Shown here in pieces: positions 37,512-47,215 of a stretch of DNA of 64,000 nucleotides. The notes below the pieces were generated by a model. That model had not been told where the DNA came from and searched no databases. It saw only the letters and a list, made by a program, of their open reading frames with translations. The stretch covers positions 35,863 through 99,862 of the forward strand of contig JALHMJ010000010.1 of NCBI GenBank assembly GCA_022844105.1. Reading direction: 5' to 3'. The translations under genes and the position numbers were made by a program. This DNA comes from Hyphomicrobium sp. (GTDB lineage Bacteria > Pseudomonadota > Alphaproteobacteria > Rhizobiales > Hyphomicrobiaceae). Position 1 is the first letter of the stretch; every line of letters begins with the position of its first letter.

Positions 37512-38369
37512 ATGCCGAAAACCCTCATAAACCTCGATATCGACTTGCTCCGCACTTTCGCGGTCATAGCCGCCGAGCGAAATTTCACCCGCGCGGCAGA
37601 GCGTCTCATGCGCCAGCAGTCGACGGTATCGCTGCAAATCAAGCGCTTGGAGGATGCGCTGGGGCAGCGACTGCTTGACCGCAATCCCCGCTCGGTCGAA
37701 TTGACGCCGGAAGGCGAAGCGGTGCTCGAATACGCGCAAAAAATCCTCGACCTCAATGACGAGGTGGTCTCCTTGACGCACGAACCGCAGATGCACGGGA
37801 CCGTTCGGCTCGGAACTCCGGAAGACTTCGCGACTCAGCATCTGCCCGACATCCTCGCCCGCTTTATCCAAGCCTACCCGTCTGTCGCACTCGAAGTCAC
37901 GTGCGATCTGACGCTCAACCTCGCGCAGGGCTTTAGAACCGGGCGATTCGACATTGTGCTGTTGAAGCGCGAACGGTCGAGTGGCAGCGGCGGCGTACGT
38001 GTTTGGCGCGAACCGTTGGTGTGGGTCGCCGGCCACCATGATTACGTGCATGGCAAAAGCGCGCTGCCGCTCGTCGTATCGCCGGAACCGTGCGTCTACC
38101 GCAAGCGCGCCACCGAATCGCTCGATCGCGCGCGCCGGCCCTGGCGCATCGCCTACACCTGCGGTTCGCTCGCCGGCTCTATCGCGGCCGTGCAGGCGGG
38201 ACTGGGGATCTCCGTCTTGCCAAAGGAAATGGTGCCGAGTGGGCTTCACGTCATCGACGGCGGCCCGTTGCCCGATCTGAAAGATACTGAGATCGCTCTG
38301 TTATCCGGCCCCAGCCTGAAGCCACCGGTGGCCAGATTGCGAGACCACATCGTGCGCTGCCTGGGTTGA
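37512..38369 (+). CDS. LysR-family transcriptional regulator
   Basis: This 285-residue protein has an N-terminal winged helix-turn-helix (LDIDLLRTFAVIAAERNFTRAAERL, read as two halves, then QSTVSLQIKRLEDALGQRLLDR) and a C-terminal effector-binding domain. It is divergent from the sbtA-sbtB operon across a 153-base gap, the usual place for LysR regulation of the neighbouring operon. The gap contains TTGATAATTGAGG-type AT-rich elements, but no clear T-N11-A palindrome could be fixed. It may also act on the downstream carboxylase gene. A role in inorganic-carbon response is inferred from position alone. Confidence 0.88.
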   Translation: MPKTLINLDIDLLRTFAVIAAERNFTRAAERLMRQQSTVSLQIKRLEDALGQRLLDRNPRSVELTPEGEAVLEYAQKILDLNDEVVSLTHEPQMHGTVRLGTPEDFATQHLPDILARFIQAYPSVALEVTCDLTLNLAQGFRTGRFDIVLLKRERSSGSGGVRVWREPLVWVAGHHDYVHGKSALPLVVSPEPCVYRKRATESLDRARRPWRIAYTCGSLAGSIAAVQAGLGISVLPKEMVPSGLHVIDGGPLPDLKDTEIALLSGPSLKPPVARLRDHIVRCLG

Positions 38370-38554
38370 TGAAAAATCATGCAATCATTTCTGAACGCAA
38401 TGATGCACATGAAGACATTTCATTTCTCGCATTTGCAGCAATCTCGTAGCTTCCGCCGCCTCTAAACGCGCCGCGACGGAAATTCGCCGGTTTTCGTGAT
38501 CATGCCGGCCATTCCCGCGCAACACTCTGCCGTGATGACCTTCAGGAGCGAGCC

Positions 38555-39874
38555 GTGGCCCACGTTGCAACTGCCGTAACAACGGATTTTGGAATGCAAG
38601 CCCCTGCCGTTCTGCCTGCCAAGAAAGATCTGTACGAAGTGGGCGAGATCCCCCCGCTCGGCCACGTTCCAAGATCTATGTATGCGTGGTCGATCCGCCG
38701 CGAGCGTCACGGTCCACCCGATACCGCGATGCAGATCGAGGTGCTGCCAACCTGGGAACTGGACAGCCACGACGTGCTCGTCCTCGTGATGGCCGCCGGC
38801 GTCAACTATAACGGCGTGTGGGCCTGCCTCGGCCAGCCGATTTCCATGTTCGACGTTCACGGCGCGCCCTATCTCGTCACGGGATCGGACGCGGCTGGCA
38901 TCGTGTGGGCGGTGGGCTCGGCGGTGAAGCGCTGGAAAGTTGGCGATGAAGTCGTCGTCCATTGCAACCAGGATGATGGCGACGACGAGGAATGCAACGG
39001 CGGCGATCCGATGCTGTCGCCCTCGCAGCGCATTTGGGGTTATGAAACACCCGATGGCTCTTTCGGGCAGTTCGCCCGCGTCCAGGATCGCCAGCTGCTG
39101 CCGCGGCCGAAGCATCTCACGTGGGAGGAGAGCGCCTGTTACATGCTCACGCTCGCCACCGCCTATCGTATGCTGTTCGGTCACCGTCCGCACACCCTGC
39201 GGCCGGGACATAACGTGCTGGTCTGGGGCGCATCGGGCGGCATCGGCTCAATGGCGGTGCAACTTTGTTCCACCGCTGGCGCGAATGCGATCGGCGTCGT
39301 GTCGGAGCCCGACAAAAACGACTTCGTCTTGCAGCTCGGCGCGCGTGCTGTGTTGAACCGCAAGGATTTCAATTGCTGGGGCCAGATGCCGAAGGTCGGC
39401 ACGCCTGAATATCAGACTTGGTTCAAGGAAGCGCGCAAGTTTGGCGCCGCGATTTGGGACATTACCGGCAAAGGCAACAACGTCGATCTGGTGTTCGAGC
39501 ATCCCGGCGAAGCGACGTTCCCGGTTTCGGTATTCTGCGTCAAGCGCGGTGGCATGGTCGTCATCTGCGCGGGCACCACGGGCTATAATTTGACGATCGA
39601 TGCGCGTTATCTTTGGATGCACCAGAAGCGCGTTCAGGGTTCGCACTTTGCCAACCTCAATCAAGCATCGCTCGCTAACCGCCTTGTCATCGACCGCCGC
39701 GTCGATCCGTGCATGTCAGAGGTCTTTTCCTGGGAAAACATTCCCAAGGCGCACATGCGGATGTATCGCAACGAGCACAAACCTGGGAACATGGCAGCCC
39801 TCGTTTGTGCTCCGGTCACCGGGCTGCGCACGTTCGAAGACACCCTGGAGGCAAGCCGCGCACGCTTTGGCTGA
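38555..39874 (+). CDS. ccr: Crotonyl-CoA carboxylase/reductase
   Basis: This 439-residue member of the medium-chain dehydrogenase superfamily starts at GTG 38555 with AGGAG six bases upstream. The N-terminal GroES-like domain has VMAAGVNYNGVWACLGQP and the CNQDDGDDEECNGGDPM insertion typical of Ccr. The NADPH-binding motif GASGGIGSMAVQL lies near residues 229-241, and the carboxylation site region includes KGNNVDLVFEHPGEATFPVS. It carries out reductive carboxylation of crotonyl-CoA to ethylmalonyl-CoA with CO2 and NADPH, the key step of the ethylmalonyl-CoA pathway used for C2 or C1 assimilation. It stands alone here; the other pathway genes are outside the window. Confidence 0.95.
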   Translation: MAHVATAVTTDFGMQAPAVLPAKKDLYEVGEIPPLGHVPRSMYAWSIRRERHGPPDTAMQIEVLPTWELDSHDVLVLVMAAGVNYNGVWACLGQPISMFDVHGAPYLVTGSDAAGIVWAVGSAVKRWKVGDEVVVHCNQDDGDDEECNGGDPMLSPSQRIWGYETPDGSFGQFARVQDRQLLPRPKHLTWEESACYMLTLATAYRMLFGHRPHTLRPGHNVLVWGASGGIGSMAVQLCSTAGANAIGVVSEPDKNDFVLQLGARAVLNRKDFNCWGQMPKVGTPEYQTWFKEARKFGAAIWDITGKGNNVDLVFEHPGEATFPVSVFCVKRGGMVVICAGTTGYNLTIDARYLWMHQKRVQGSHFANLNQASLANRLVIDRRVDPCMSEVFSWENIPKAHMRMYRNEHKPGNMAALVCAPVTGLRTFEDTLEASRARFG

Positions 39875-39994
39875 CATCATTGCTCCAAAATTAAATGCGA
39901 CGTAGGCAGTCGACGGGGAACATTCGTCCTCGTCAAGCCTTGTTCATCTGCGTGAAACCTAAGCAACGAAGCCGACGGCTTGAAAGGCTAGTTC

Positions 39995-40315
39995 ATGGCA
40001 TGGTTTTGGGATAACGGTCCAAACGGAGCGCAGAAAGGCAGCTATCTGCCGAGTTCGCTGGAGCCAGCCGACCTGTCGGAATGGGTCCGCGAACGGCGCC
40101 GCAATCTGCCCCGATCACGAATCGCGCGGACGTTGCTTGGCATCGCGTTCATTGTCGGCGGTGTATTCAGCTTCCTGCCGATTCTCGGCATCTGGATGCT
40201 GCCGCTCGGCTTGGTCATCCTGTCAGTCGATTGGCCCGTTATTCGCCGCTTGCGCCGGCAAGCCGAAGTGAACCTTGTGCGCTGGTGGAAGTCACGCCAA
40301 ACAGTCGGGACCTAG
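39995..40315 (+). CDS. Small membrane protein of unknown function
   Basis: This 106-residue protein has a hydrophilic N-terminal half and two adjacent hydrophobic segments (about residues 45-78: ARTLLGIAFIVGGVFSFLPI then GIWMLPLGLVILSVDWPVI). A basic tail follows (RRLRRQAEVNLVRWW). The pattern resembles the PGPGW family of putative transmembrane proteins. ATG 39995 follows a GGCTAGTTC leader with a weak ribosome site. Its TAG stop overlaps the stop of the convergent allophanate hydrolase gene. Confidence 0.65.
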   Translation: MAWFWDNGPNGAQKGSYLPSSLEPADLSEWVRERRRNLPRSRIARTLLGIAFIVGGVFSFLPILGIWMLPLGLVILSVDWPVIRRLRRQAEVNLVRWWKSRQTVGT

Positions 40316-42096
40316 GCCTTCTTTGAACCGATCCACGTACGCCATCCTCCGTGGCGGGTAATATCTTCCGCGTCATGAACCGCGTGCTGCTCGCACAAGA
40401 AACATTTCACTTGAGCGCCATCGACCAGCTTGACTGTGCCGATGCCGAGGGGTGCCGGTATGAGCGCAACGAATGACCCGAACGCCGCATCATCCATCTC
40501 CCAGATTTCCACTTCGATGTGCCCCAATCCCTTGCCGTCATAGACGAGGCCGGGCTTTGCCGGTGTCGTATTGGCAAGAGCATAGAAGCTGTATCCGGGC
40601 CCCGTGCGGTGCGTACGCACGAACCGGGCGTTGCGTTCGCTCAGTTGCCAATTGAGCGGCTGTCCCGTCAGATGTGCGCCGACCACGGCAACCTCGATCC
40701 GCTTCGATGGCTTCGTTGCGATGGCCGGTGTCGCGGCGAGCGGCATTGACGTAGCCCCAAGGCGGACATCGTCCAGCGTTCGATGCATCCCATCACCGAC
40801 GACGGCGAGTCGCGCATCGTCGAAGGCCCGCCCCATGATCGTGACACCGACGGGCAAGCCATTCGCCCGAAATCCCGCCGGCACTGCAATCGCCGACAAG
40901 TCCATGAGATTGGCGAAATTGGTGTAGAGTCCGAGGTTGGAATTGAGCCGAACCGGATCGGCCAGGACGTCGCTGATTTTGTAGGTCGTCGGTGCCGTGG
41001 GAAGGATCAGCGCATCCATCTTGGCCCATTCCGCCTCTGCGCGGCGGGTCAACTCCGCGAGCTGGTATTGGCCCTCGAACACGGCGACCGCCGAGATGCG
41101 CTCGGCGCCAAGAATGATCCCGCGCACAACCTCATTGATCGCGGCCGGCGACCGCGCCGCAAAGTCTCTGATCGCCGCGAGACGCTCGGCGACCCACGGC
41201 CCGGAATAAAGCAGCGCCGCCGCCTCACGGAAAGGCGCGAAGTCGAACGCAACGATGTCACAGCCGAGCCCGCGCAGGCGCTCAATGGCAAGCCCATAAA
41301 GACGCTCGGTTTCGGTGTCGCCGCAATAGTCGAGCGGTTCAGCCGGTACGCCGATCCGCAGGCCATTCGGCAAGGGTTCGTAGTCGAGTCCGCGTGGTGG
41401 CGCGCGCGAATAGGGCTCCTCGACATCGAAGCCCGACGCGACATCGCAAACGCGCGCTGCGTCGGCGCAGGTCAGGGCAAAGATCGAGATCGTGTCCTGG
41501 GTGCGGCAGGCGGGAACGACGCCGCGCGCACTGAGAAGACCTTTGGTCGGCTTCAAACCGACGATGTTGTTGAAAGCGGCAGGCACGCGCCCCGACCCGG
41601 CCGTATCGGTGCCGAGCGCAAAGGAGACAAGACCTCCCGCCACTGCGACGGCCGAGCCGGAACTGGACCCACCCGAAATGTAGTCGGGGTCGAATGCGCT
41701 GGAAGGAATACCGTAGGGCGAGCGCGTTCCGACGAGACCGGTGGCGAACTGGTCGAGGTTTGTTTTGCCAATGAGGATTGCACCGGCCTGTTCCAGCTTT
41801 TCCACAACCGTCGCGGTGCGGCTCGGCGTGGAAGCAAATTCCGGGCAGCCGCACGTCGTCGGCAATCCGGCAACGTCGATGTTGTCTTTGACCGCGAAGG
41901 GAATGCCCCACAACGGACCCTTTGGCGCCGCCTTGAGTTTGGCGAACGCGACGGCACGCGGCACGACGCTGATCCACACCGGCGCCTCGCCTTCGACGGT
42001 GATGCGGTTATAGATGCACGTCAGGACCGCTTCCGGCGTCAGTGTGCCGGTGGCGTAGGCTTGTGCCAGCGTGGCGATATCGAGCGAGATGATCAT
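40312..42096 (-). CDS. atzF: Allophanate hydrolase
   Basis: This 594-residue protein has an N-terminal amidase-signature domain with Lys70 (VKDN), the cis-serine in GGSSSGS (about residues 144-145) and the nucleophile Ser168 (TAGSG). A C-terminal AtzF-type domain follows (about 460-594). It hydrolyses allophanate to ammonia and CO2, the last step of both the urea amidolyase and guanidine pathways. ATG 42096 overlaps the stop of the carboxylase gene as ATGA; the longer frame to 42282 is an artefact. It is the last gene of the riboswitch-controlled operon. Its stop codon shares the palindrome CTAG with the convergent gene. Confidence 0.94.
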   Translation of the reverse strand: MIISLDIATLAQAYATGTLTPEAVLTCIYNRITVEGEAPVWISVVPRAVAFAKLKAAPKGPLWGIPFAVKDNIDVAGLPTTCGCPEFASTPSRTATVVEKLEQAGAILIGKTNLDQFATGLVGTRSPYGIPSSAFDPDYISGGSSSGSAVAVAGGLVSFALGTDTAGSGRVPAAFNNIVGLKPTKGLLSARGVVPACRTQDTISIFALTCADAARVCDVASGFDVEEPYSRAPPRGLDYEPLPNGLRIGVPAEPLDYCGDTETERLYGLAIERLRGLGCDIVAFDFAPFREAAALLYSGPWVAERLAAIRDFAARSPAAINEVVRGIILGAERISAVAVFEGQYQLAELTRRAEAEWAKMDALILPTAPTTYKISDVLADPVRLNSNLGLYTNFANLMDLSAIAVPAGFRANGLPVGVTIMGRAFDDARLAVVGDGMHRTLDDVRLGATSMPLAATPAIATKPSKRIEVAVVGAHLTGQPLNWQLSERNARFVRTHRTGPGYSFYALANTTPAKPGLVYDGKGLGHIEVEIWEMDDAAFGSFVALIPAPLGIGTVKLVDGAQVKCFLCEQHAVHDAEDITRHGGWRTWIGSKKA

Positions 42097-45000
42097 GCCG
42101 CGATCTCCGCCAGAACGACGAGCGTCTGTCCGAGGGAGACCGCACGGCCCTCGGCGCATTTCAATTCGTGCACGATGCCATCGCTCGGCGCATGCACCAG
42201 CATTTCCATTTTCATCGATTCCACCACGACCAGAACGTCGCCGGCGGCGACGCGGCGGCCCTTTTCGACCGCTATTTTCCACACCGCGCCTGGAACCGGG
42301 CTTTGCACGGCCGTGTGGCCTGGCTCCAGCAAATCTTCGCCCACGTCCACTGCACCCGCATCGTTGATGATGACCCCCGCGCGGTCACTCTCTTGCCAGC
42401 GCGCGCGCTCCTGCTCGAAGGCGGCTTGCTGCGTCGTCTTGAAGGTGCGGATGGCATCTGCGTTTTCAGCGAGAAACGACCGGTAGGCGGCCAGCGAAAA
42501 CGTCGTCTCCTCGATGCGAATGCCAGCCTTGCCCTGCAGGAAGCCGTCGCGGAAGGCAAGCAGGTCTTCGCCGCTGACCTCATAGAAGTGGATCTGGTCG
42601 AAGAAGCGCAGCAACCACGGTTTACCGGCTTCAAACTCACGCGTGACGTGGAAGCGGTTCCACACTTGCGCCGTCCGGCCGACGAACTGGTAGCCGCCCG
42701 GCCCCTCCATGCCATAGACGCACATGTAGGCACCGCCGATGCCGACGGCGTTTTCCGGCGTCCATGTCCGTGCCGGATTATACTTCGTCGTAACAAGCCT
42801 GTGGCGTGGGTCGACGGGCGTGGCGACCGGCGCTCCGAGATAAACGTCGCCGAGGCCGAGGACCAGATAGCTGGCATCGTAGACGATCCGCTTGACGTCG
42901 GCGATGTTGTCGAGCCCGTTAATGCGCCGGATGAACTCGATATTGGAGGGACACCAAGGTGCGTCCGCCCGCACCGACTGTGTGTATTTCTCGATTGCAA
43001 GTCGCGTCTGCGGATCGTCCCACGAAAGTGGCATATGAACGATGCGCGACGGCACGTCGATCGCGCCGGTATCCCCCATGCCGTCTTCGATCGCGGACAG
43101 TTTTTCAAGGAGCTGCGAGAGCGGCAACACCAGGTTGTCGTAATGAATTTGCAGGGAGCGAATGCCGGGCGTCAGATCGAGGATTCCGTGAAGCTGCAAG
43201 TCTTCCAATCGCGCCATGAGCACGTGCACGCGAAAGCGCAGCTCCAGGTCGAGGACGAGATCGCCGTACTCGACCAGCAGATATTTGTCGCCTGCGCGCC
43301 GGGCGACGACGCGCGGCAGCCCGTTCTGGCTTGGGCGCACGGCAACGATGCAATCATCGGCACCGAGCGCTGCGGCATCCGGCAGCTCAATCGCTAGCGG
43401 TGGCTTGAGTTCAGCGATTTCGGCGTTCTGGAGGACTTCCCGATAGGCCGCATCTTGGGCGGTGATGCGAGCGAAGCGAATTTTGTCGCCGGGCCTGAAT
43501 TGCCCGAGCTTCCAAAGTTCGGCAGCAACAATGGTGGCCGGGCAGACAAATCCGCCCAGCGACGGCCCATCCGGTCCGAGTATAACGGGCATGTCGCCGG
43601 TGAAATCGACAGAACCGATCGCGTAGGCGTTATCGTGAATATTGCTTGGATGCAGTCCGGCCTCGCCGCCGTCACGACGCGCCCATTGCGGCTTGGGTCC
43701 GATAAGACGCACACCTGTCGGATTTGAATTGTAGTGCACCTCCCAGTCGGTACTGAAGAACATCTCGATATCGTCAGGCGTAAAGAAGTCCGGCGCGCCA
43801 TGTGGTCCATAGAGCACCCCGACGGTCCAGCGATGCGTCATCGGCGGACGTAGATCCGCAGCCAACGCGGCAGTCGATGCAATCGTGGGGGGCTCGGCGC
43901 AATAGGGCGCCGCAACGTGCAGGATGTCGCCGGCCATCAGGGCGCGGCCGCCGTGGCCGCCAAATTTACCCAGCGTGAATGTTGAAGCGCTGCCGAGATA
44001 GAGCGGCACATCCAAACCACCGCGTATGGCGAGATACGCCCGCGCGCCGGCTCCCGTCACCGTTCCGATCTTGAGCGTCGCCCCAGCCTCGACGGCGACC
44101 GACTGCCACATCGGGACTGCCGTGCCGTCGATCGAAACCGGGATGGCCGCCCCTGTCACCGCGATAACGCCAGCGGTGTTAAATTTAAGCGTTGGTCCGG
44201 CCAGCGTGATTTCCAAAGCCGGAACGCCTTCGGCATTGCCAGCTAGTTTGTTGGCGTAGCGAAACGAAAGATGATCCATGGGTCCGGATGGCGGGACGCC
44301 GACCGCCCAGTATCCGGTGCGGCCGGGCCAATCCTGGACGGTTGTTTGCGTTCCCGGAACGACAACTTCCAGCGTCGGCGCATGATAAGCGAATGTGCCG
44401 AGCGTCTGTGTCAGCACTTGGCCCTTCGCCAGAACATCGGAAGCGGCGAGCTGGCGGAGATAATCGAGGTTGGTTTCAAGTCCGCCGATCCGTGTTGCAC
44501 CAAGAGCGGCTTGCAGCTTGGCCAAAGCTTCCGGGCGCGTATCTCCCCGCACGATGATTTTCGCAATCATCGGGTCGTAGAATGGCGACACCTCGCTCCC
44601 GCTTTCGACCCACGTCTCAATCCGTGCATCCAGCGCCCATTCGACTTGCGTCAAGAGACCGGCGCTAGGCCTGAAGCCACGCCCCGGATCCTCCGCATAG
44701 AGGCGCACCTGGATCGACGCACCGCGCGGCGAAATCTGATTCTGGTCCAGCGGCGGGCAATCGCCGGCCGCCTGACGGACCATCCAGGCAACGAGATCGA
44801 CTCCGGTTACTTCCTCCGTAACGCCGTGCTCGACCTGAAGCCGCGTGTTGACTTCGAGGAAGTAGAACGCATCCGTATCGCTGTCGTGCAGGAATTCAAC
44901 GGTCCCTGCGCTGGCGTAATTCACCGATCGGCCGAGCGCGACGGCTGTCGCCCACAGTTCGCGCCGCGTCGCCTCCGATAGGCCCGGTGCCGGAGTTTCT

Positions 45001-45722
45001 TCAACAACCTTCTGATTGCGCCTCTGGGCCGAACAATCGCGCTCGCCGAGCGCCACGACGTGACCTTGGCCGTCGCCGAACAGCTGCACCTCGATATGAC
45101 GGCCGCGGGCCACGTACTTTTCGAGAAAGAGTCCCGCATCCTTGAAGTTATTGCGCGCCAGCCGCTCGACGCGCTCATACATGGGCGCGAGTTCGGCCTC
45201 GCTTGCGATGAGCTGCAACCCAATCCCGCCGCCGCCTGCCGTGCTTTTCAGCATCACCGGATAGCCGATGCGCAGAGCTTCCGCGCGCGCGTGTTCGAGA
45301 TCGGTCAAAAGCCCTGAGCCGGGCGCGAGCGGCACGCCGGCGGCCAACGCCAGTTCCCGCGCCTTGTGCTTCAACCCGAAGGCGCGCATCTGATCCGGCG
45401 TCGGGCCAATGAAGACGATCCCTGCTTGGCCGCAGCTTTCAGCGAATTCGGGGTTTTCGGAAAGAAATCCGTAACCGGGGTGGATTGCCTCCGCGCCCGT
45501 TTCGCGCGCGACCTCCAGAATGCGCGCGCCATTGAGATAGCTGAGCGCCGCAGCGGCCGGACCAATGCAGACGGCGTGCGTCGCCATCGCCACGTGCAGC
45601 GAATGGCGGTCGGCTTCCGAATAGACGGCGACGCTTTCGATCCCCATACGGTTGAGCGTGCGGATGATGCGGCAGGCAATGGCGCCGCGATTGGCGATCA
45701 GAACTTTCTTGAACATGCTCAT
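42093..45722 (-). CDS. Biotin-dependent guanidine carboxylase (urea carboxylase family)
   Basis: This 1,209-residue multidomain enzyme has an N-terminal biotin carboxylase (residues 1-450, [17 protein letters not shown]-grasp), KipA/KipI-like carboxyltransferase halves (about 470-1080), and a C-terminal biotinyl domain with Lys1171 in ESMKMEM. Such enzymes were long annotated as urea carboxylases. With carboxyguanidine deiminase genes and a guanidine riboswitch in the same operon, the physiological substrate is most likely guanidine, giving carboxyguanidine. The start at 45722 is chosen because it overlaps the upstream stop as ATGA; ATG 45716 is a second choice. Whether it carries the active-site aspartate reported for guanidine rather than asparagine for urea needs an alignment. 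Confidence 0.9.
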   Translation of the reverse strand: MSMFKKVLIANRGAIACRIIRTLNRMGIESVAVYSEADRHSLHVAMATHAVCIGPAAAALSYLNGARILEVARETGAEAIHPGYGFLSENPEFAESCGQAGIVFIGPTPDQMRAFGLKHKARELALAAGVPLAPGSGLLTDLEHARAEALRIGYPVMLKSTAGGGGIGLQLIASEAELAPMYERVERLARNNFKDAGLFLEKYVARGRHIEVQLFGDGQGHVVALGERDCSAQRRNQKVVEETPAPGLSEATRRELWATAVALGRSVNYASAGTVEFLHDSDTDAFYFLEVNTRLQVEHGVTEEVTGVDLVAWMVRQAAGDCPPLDQNQISPRGASIQVRLYAEDPGRGFRPSAGLLTQVEWALDARIETWVESGSEVSPFYDPMIAKIIVRGDTRPEALAKLQAALGATRIGGLETNLDYLRQLAASDVLAKGQVLTQTLGTFAYHAPTLEVVVPGTQTTVQDWPGRTGYWAVGVPPSGPMDHLSFRYANKLAGNAEGVPALEITLAGPTLKFNTAGVIAVTGAAIPVSIDGTAVPMWQSVAVEAGATLKIGTVTGAGARAYLAIRGGLDVPLYLGSASTFTLGKFGGHGGRALMAGDILHVAAPYCAEPPTIASTAALAADLRPPMTHRWTVGVLYGPHGAPDFFTPDDIEMFFSTDWEVHYNSNPTGVRLIGPKPQWARRDGGEAGLHPSNIHDNAYAIGSVDFTGDMPVILGPDGPSLGGFVCPATIVAAELWKLGQFRPGDKIRFARITAQDAAYREVLQNAEIAELKPPLAIELPDAAALGADDCIVAVRPSQNGLPRVVARRAGDKYLLVEYGDLVLDLELRFRVHVLMARLEDLQLHGILDLTPGIRSLQIHYDNLVLPLSQLLEKLSAIEDGMGDTGAIDVPSRIVHMPLSWDDPQTRLAIEKYTQSVRADAPWCPSNIEFIRRINGLDNIADVKRIVYDASYLVLGLGDVYLGAPVATPVDPRHRLVTTKYNPARTWTPENAVGIGGAYMCVYGMEGPGGYQFVGRTAQVWNRFHVTREFEAGKPWLLRFFDQIHFYEVSGEDLLAFRDGFLQGKAGIRIEETTFSLAAYRSFLAENADAIRTFKTTQQAAFEQERARWQESDRAGVIINDAGAVDVGEDLLEPGHTAVQSPVPGAVWKIAVEKGRRVAAGDVLVVVESMKMEMLVHAPSDGIVHELKCAEGRAVSLGQTLVVLAEIAA

Positions 45723-46366
45723 GCGCCAGCGTTCCAAATAAGAACCTCGACCGGGGTCGGGTTATAGGCGTTGCAGGGATTATTGAGCTGCGGGCAATTC
45801 GAAATGAGCACGATGACGTTCATCTCGGCGCGCATCTCGACGTATTTCCCCGGGGCCGAGAGCCCATCGGCGAACGTGAGACCACCTTCGGCGGTCACCG
45901 GCACATTCATGAAAAAATTGATGTTGTGAGCGATGTCGCGCTTGTCGAGACCAAACTGTTCGTTCTCCGCCACCGCCAAGAGGAAGCTGTCGCGGCAGGC
46001 GTGCATGGAGAACTTTTCGAGAGCGTAACGCACCGTGTTGCTTTCGCTGGCGCACGCGCCGCCCAGCGTGTCGTGGCGCCCGACCGTATCGGCCGTCACC
46101 GTCAACATAGGACGGCAAAGGTCCGACATGAGAACCGTGCCGGCAGTGATGAAGACGTTGCCCTGCTCACGAATGGTGTCGCACGCCGAGTAACGCTCAT
46201 GCGGATCATCCGCGTTAAAGAACAGTGTGTCGGCGGCCTGATTGCCTTCAAGATCTAGGATGCGGAACGTTTCACCCTTGCGAACGATATCCATCCAATA
46301 GTCACCGGCCGCGACAACCTTGCGCGCGCGCGCCGTGTTGGACGAAAGAATGCTTTCCTTGATCAT
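45719..46366 (-). CDS. DUF1989 carboxyguanidine deiminase subunit (urea carboxylase-associated protein)
   Basis: This 215-residue protein of the DUF1989 family has the blocks [25 protein letters not shown] (split around residue 50), GVTVTADT-like [18 protein letters not shown], and the metal-site-like [19 protein letters not shown] near the C-terminus. The family, called urea carboxylase-associated proteins 1 and 2, has been shown in other bacteria to form the heteromeric carboxyguanidine deiminase CgdAB. It converts carboxyguanidine to allophanate and ammonia. Which of the two is A or B is not decided here. ATG 46366 lies after the GGGGGG tract and 15 bases after the stop of the preceding paralogue. 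Confidence 0.88.
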   Translation of the reverse strand: MIKESILSSNTARARKVVAAGDYWMDIVRKGETFRILDLEGNQAADTLFFNADDPHERYSACDTIREQGNVFITAGTVLMSDLCRPMLTVTADTVGRHDTLGGACASESNTVRYALEKFSMHACRDSFLLAVAENEQFGLDKRDIAHNINFFMNVPVTAEGGLTFADGLSAPGKYVEMRAEMNVIVLISNCPQLNNPCNAYNPTPVEVLIWNAGA

Positions 46367-46380
46367 CTGCCGCGCCCCCC

Positions 46381-47103
46381 TCAATGACAGCCGCAGGCAT
46401 GGAAGATGCGGTTGTTCTCATAACCGCGACCGTTCTCCGGCGCCGACAGACGGCAAGCGTCTGTCTGGTCCGCCGCAGGTCCCTCGAACACTTCGAACCC
46501 AATCGACTTCTTTGGATAGGTGGGGGAGGGATCGAGCGGATGCGGGCACGAATGGAAGAGAACGAGCGTGTCCATTTCGAACCGCAACTCAACCATCGCG
46601 CCGGCCTTCGCGGCCGCAGCGTCGAACGCGATGCGTCCGGTTTCGTTCACCGCAATCTTGCTGAACCAGTTCACATTGGCCGCAAGATCCCGGCGCTTCA
46701 TGCCGTATTTCGCAGCTTCCACCAAGAAGCTGTCGAGGCCGTTTTGGTGCCGCTCGTTGCGGTGCGTCTGGTAGGTCGCCTCGCCCCACTTGGCCGCAAC
46801 GATTGTCTTCGTCGCACTGCCGCAGACTGTATCATGCCATCCGTGCGTATCCGTCACGATGGAACAGAAGATGCGACCCATATCCGAATAGAGACAGTGA
46901 CCGGCCGTCAGACGGAAGGTGTGCTGGCATTTCAGTGTGTCGGGCGCGTTGTAGCGCTCGGTCAGATTTTGCGGATTGTAGAACAGCATGCCGACGTTGG
47001 CCCCGCCGTCGATGTCAGTGAGGCGCAGGCGCGTATGGCGGCGTAGGACGAATGACCAGTGCTTGCCGGACGTGAGCGTGTCGGCATGAATTGATGCGGA
47101 CAT
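46381..47103 (-). CDS. DUF1989 carboxyguanidine deiminase subunit, paralogue
   Basis: This 240-residue protein is homologous to its neighbour at 45719. It has [20 protein letters not shown]-type core, [14 protein letters not shown] and the C-terminal [19 protein letters not shown] motif. It ends in a Cys/His-rich tail (HACGCH). The two subunits are expected to pair to form the deiminase. ATG 47103 has GAGGGAG nearby; the longer frame to 47385 overlaps the ATPase gene and is not used. A strong hairpin (47180-47205) separates it from the transporter genes upstream. Confidence 0.88.
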   Translation of the reverse strand: MSASIHADTLTSGKHWSFVLRRHTRLRLTDIDGGANVGMLFYNPQNLTERYNAPDTLKCQHTFRLTAGHCLYSDMGRIFCSIVTDTHGWHDTVCGSATKTIVAAKWGEATYQTHRNERHQNGLDSFLVEAAKYGMKRRDLAANVNWFSKIAVNETGRIAFDAAAAKAGAMVELRFEMDTLVLFHSCPHPLDPSPTYPKKSIGFEVFEGPAADQTDACRLSAPENGRGYENNRIFHACGCH

Positions 47104-47179
47104 GCGGGTTCTCCCTCGTGCTTGGCCGCGCACGTGCGTCGCGGCACGGATCGTCCGGGTCGTCCCGGGCTGAGGCGGG

Positions 47180-47205
47180 CTCGATCGGGGCCGTCCCCGA
47201 TCGAG
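47180..47205 (-). promoter_or_regulatory. Perfect 11-bp stem-loop between transporter and enzyme genes
   Basis: CTCGATCGGGG and its exact complement are separated by four bases in the 112-base gap between the ATPase and the deiminase genes. There is no T-run, so it is more likely a transcript-stabilising or processing site than a terminator. It could set different mRNA levels for the importer and the enzyme part of the operon. Confidence 0.6.
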
Positions 47206-47215
47206 ATGGGCACAA

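Noticed and set aside
38433..38441. Palindrome TTGCAGCAA upstream of ccr, considered as a regulator-binding site
   Set aside because: It is short and single, and could be chance; no second copy was seen in the gap.
39917..39945. GGAAC followed by TGTT, considered as an EcfG promoter for the gene at 39995
   Set aside because: The spacing is 19 bases and the second element is not CGTT, unlike the exact match at 60248.
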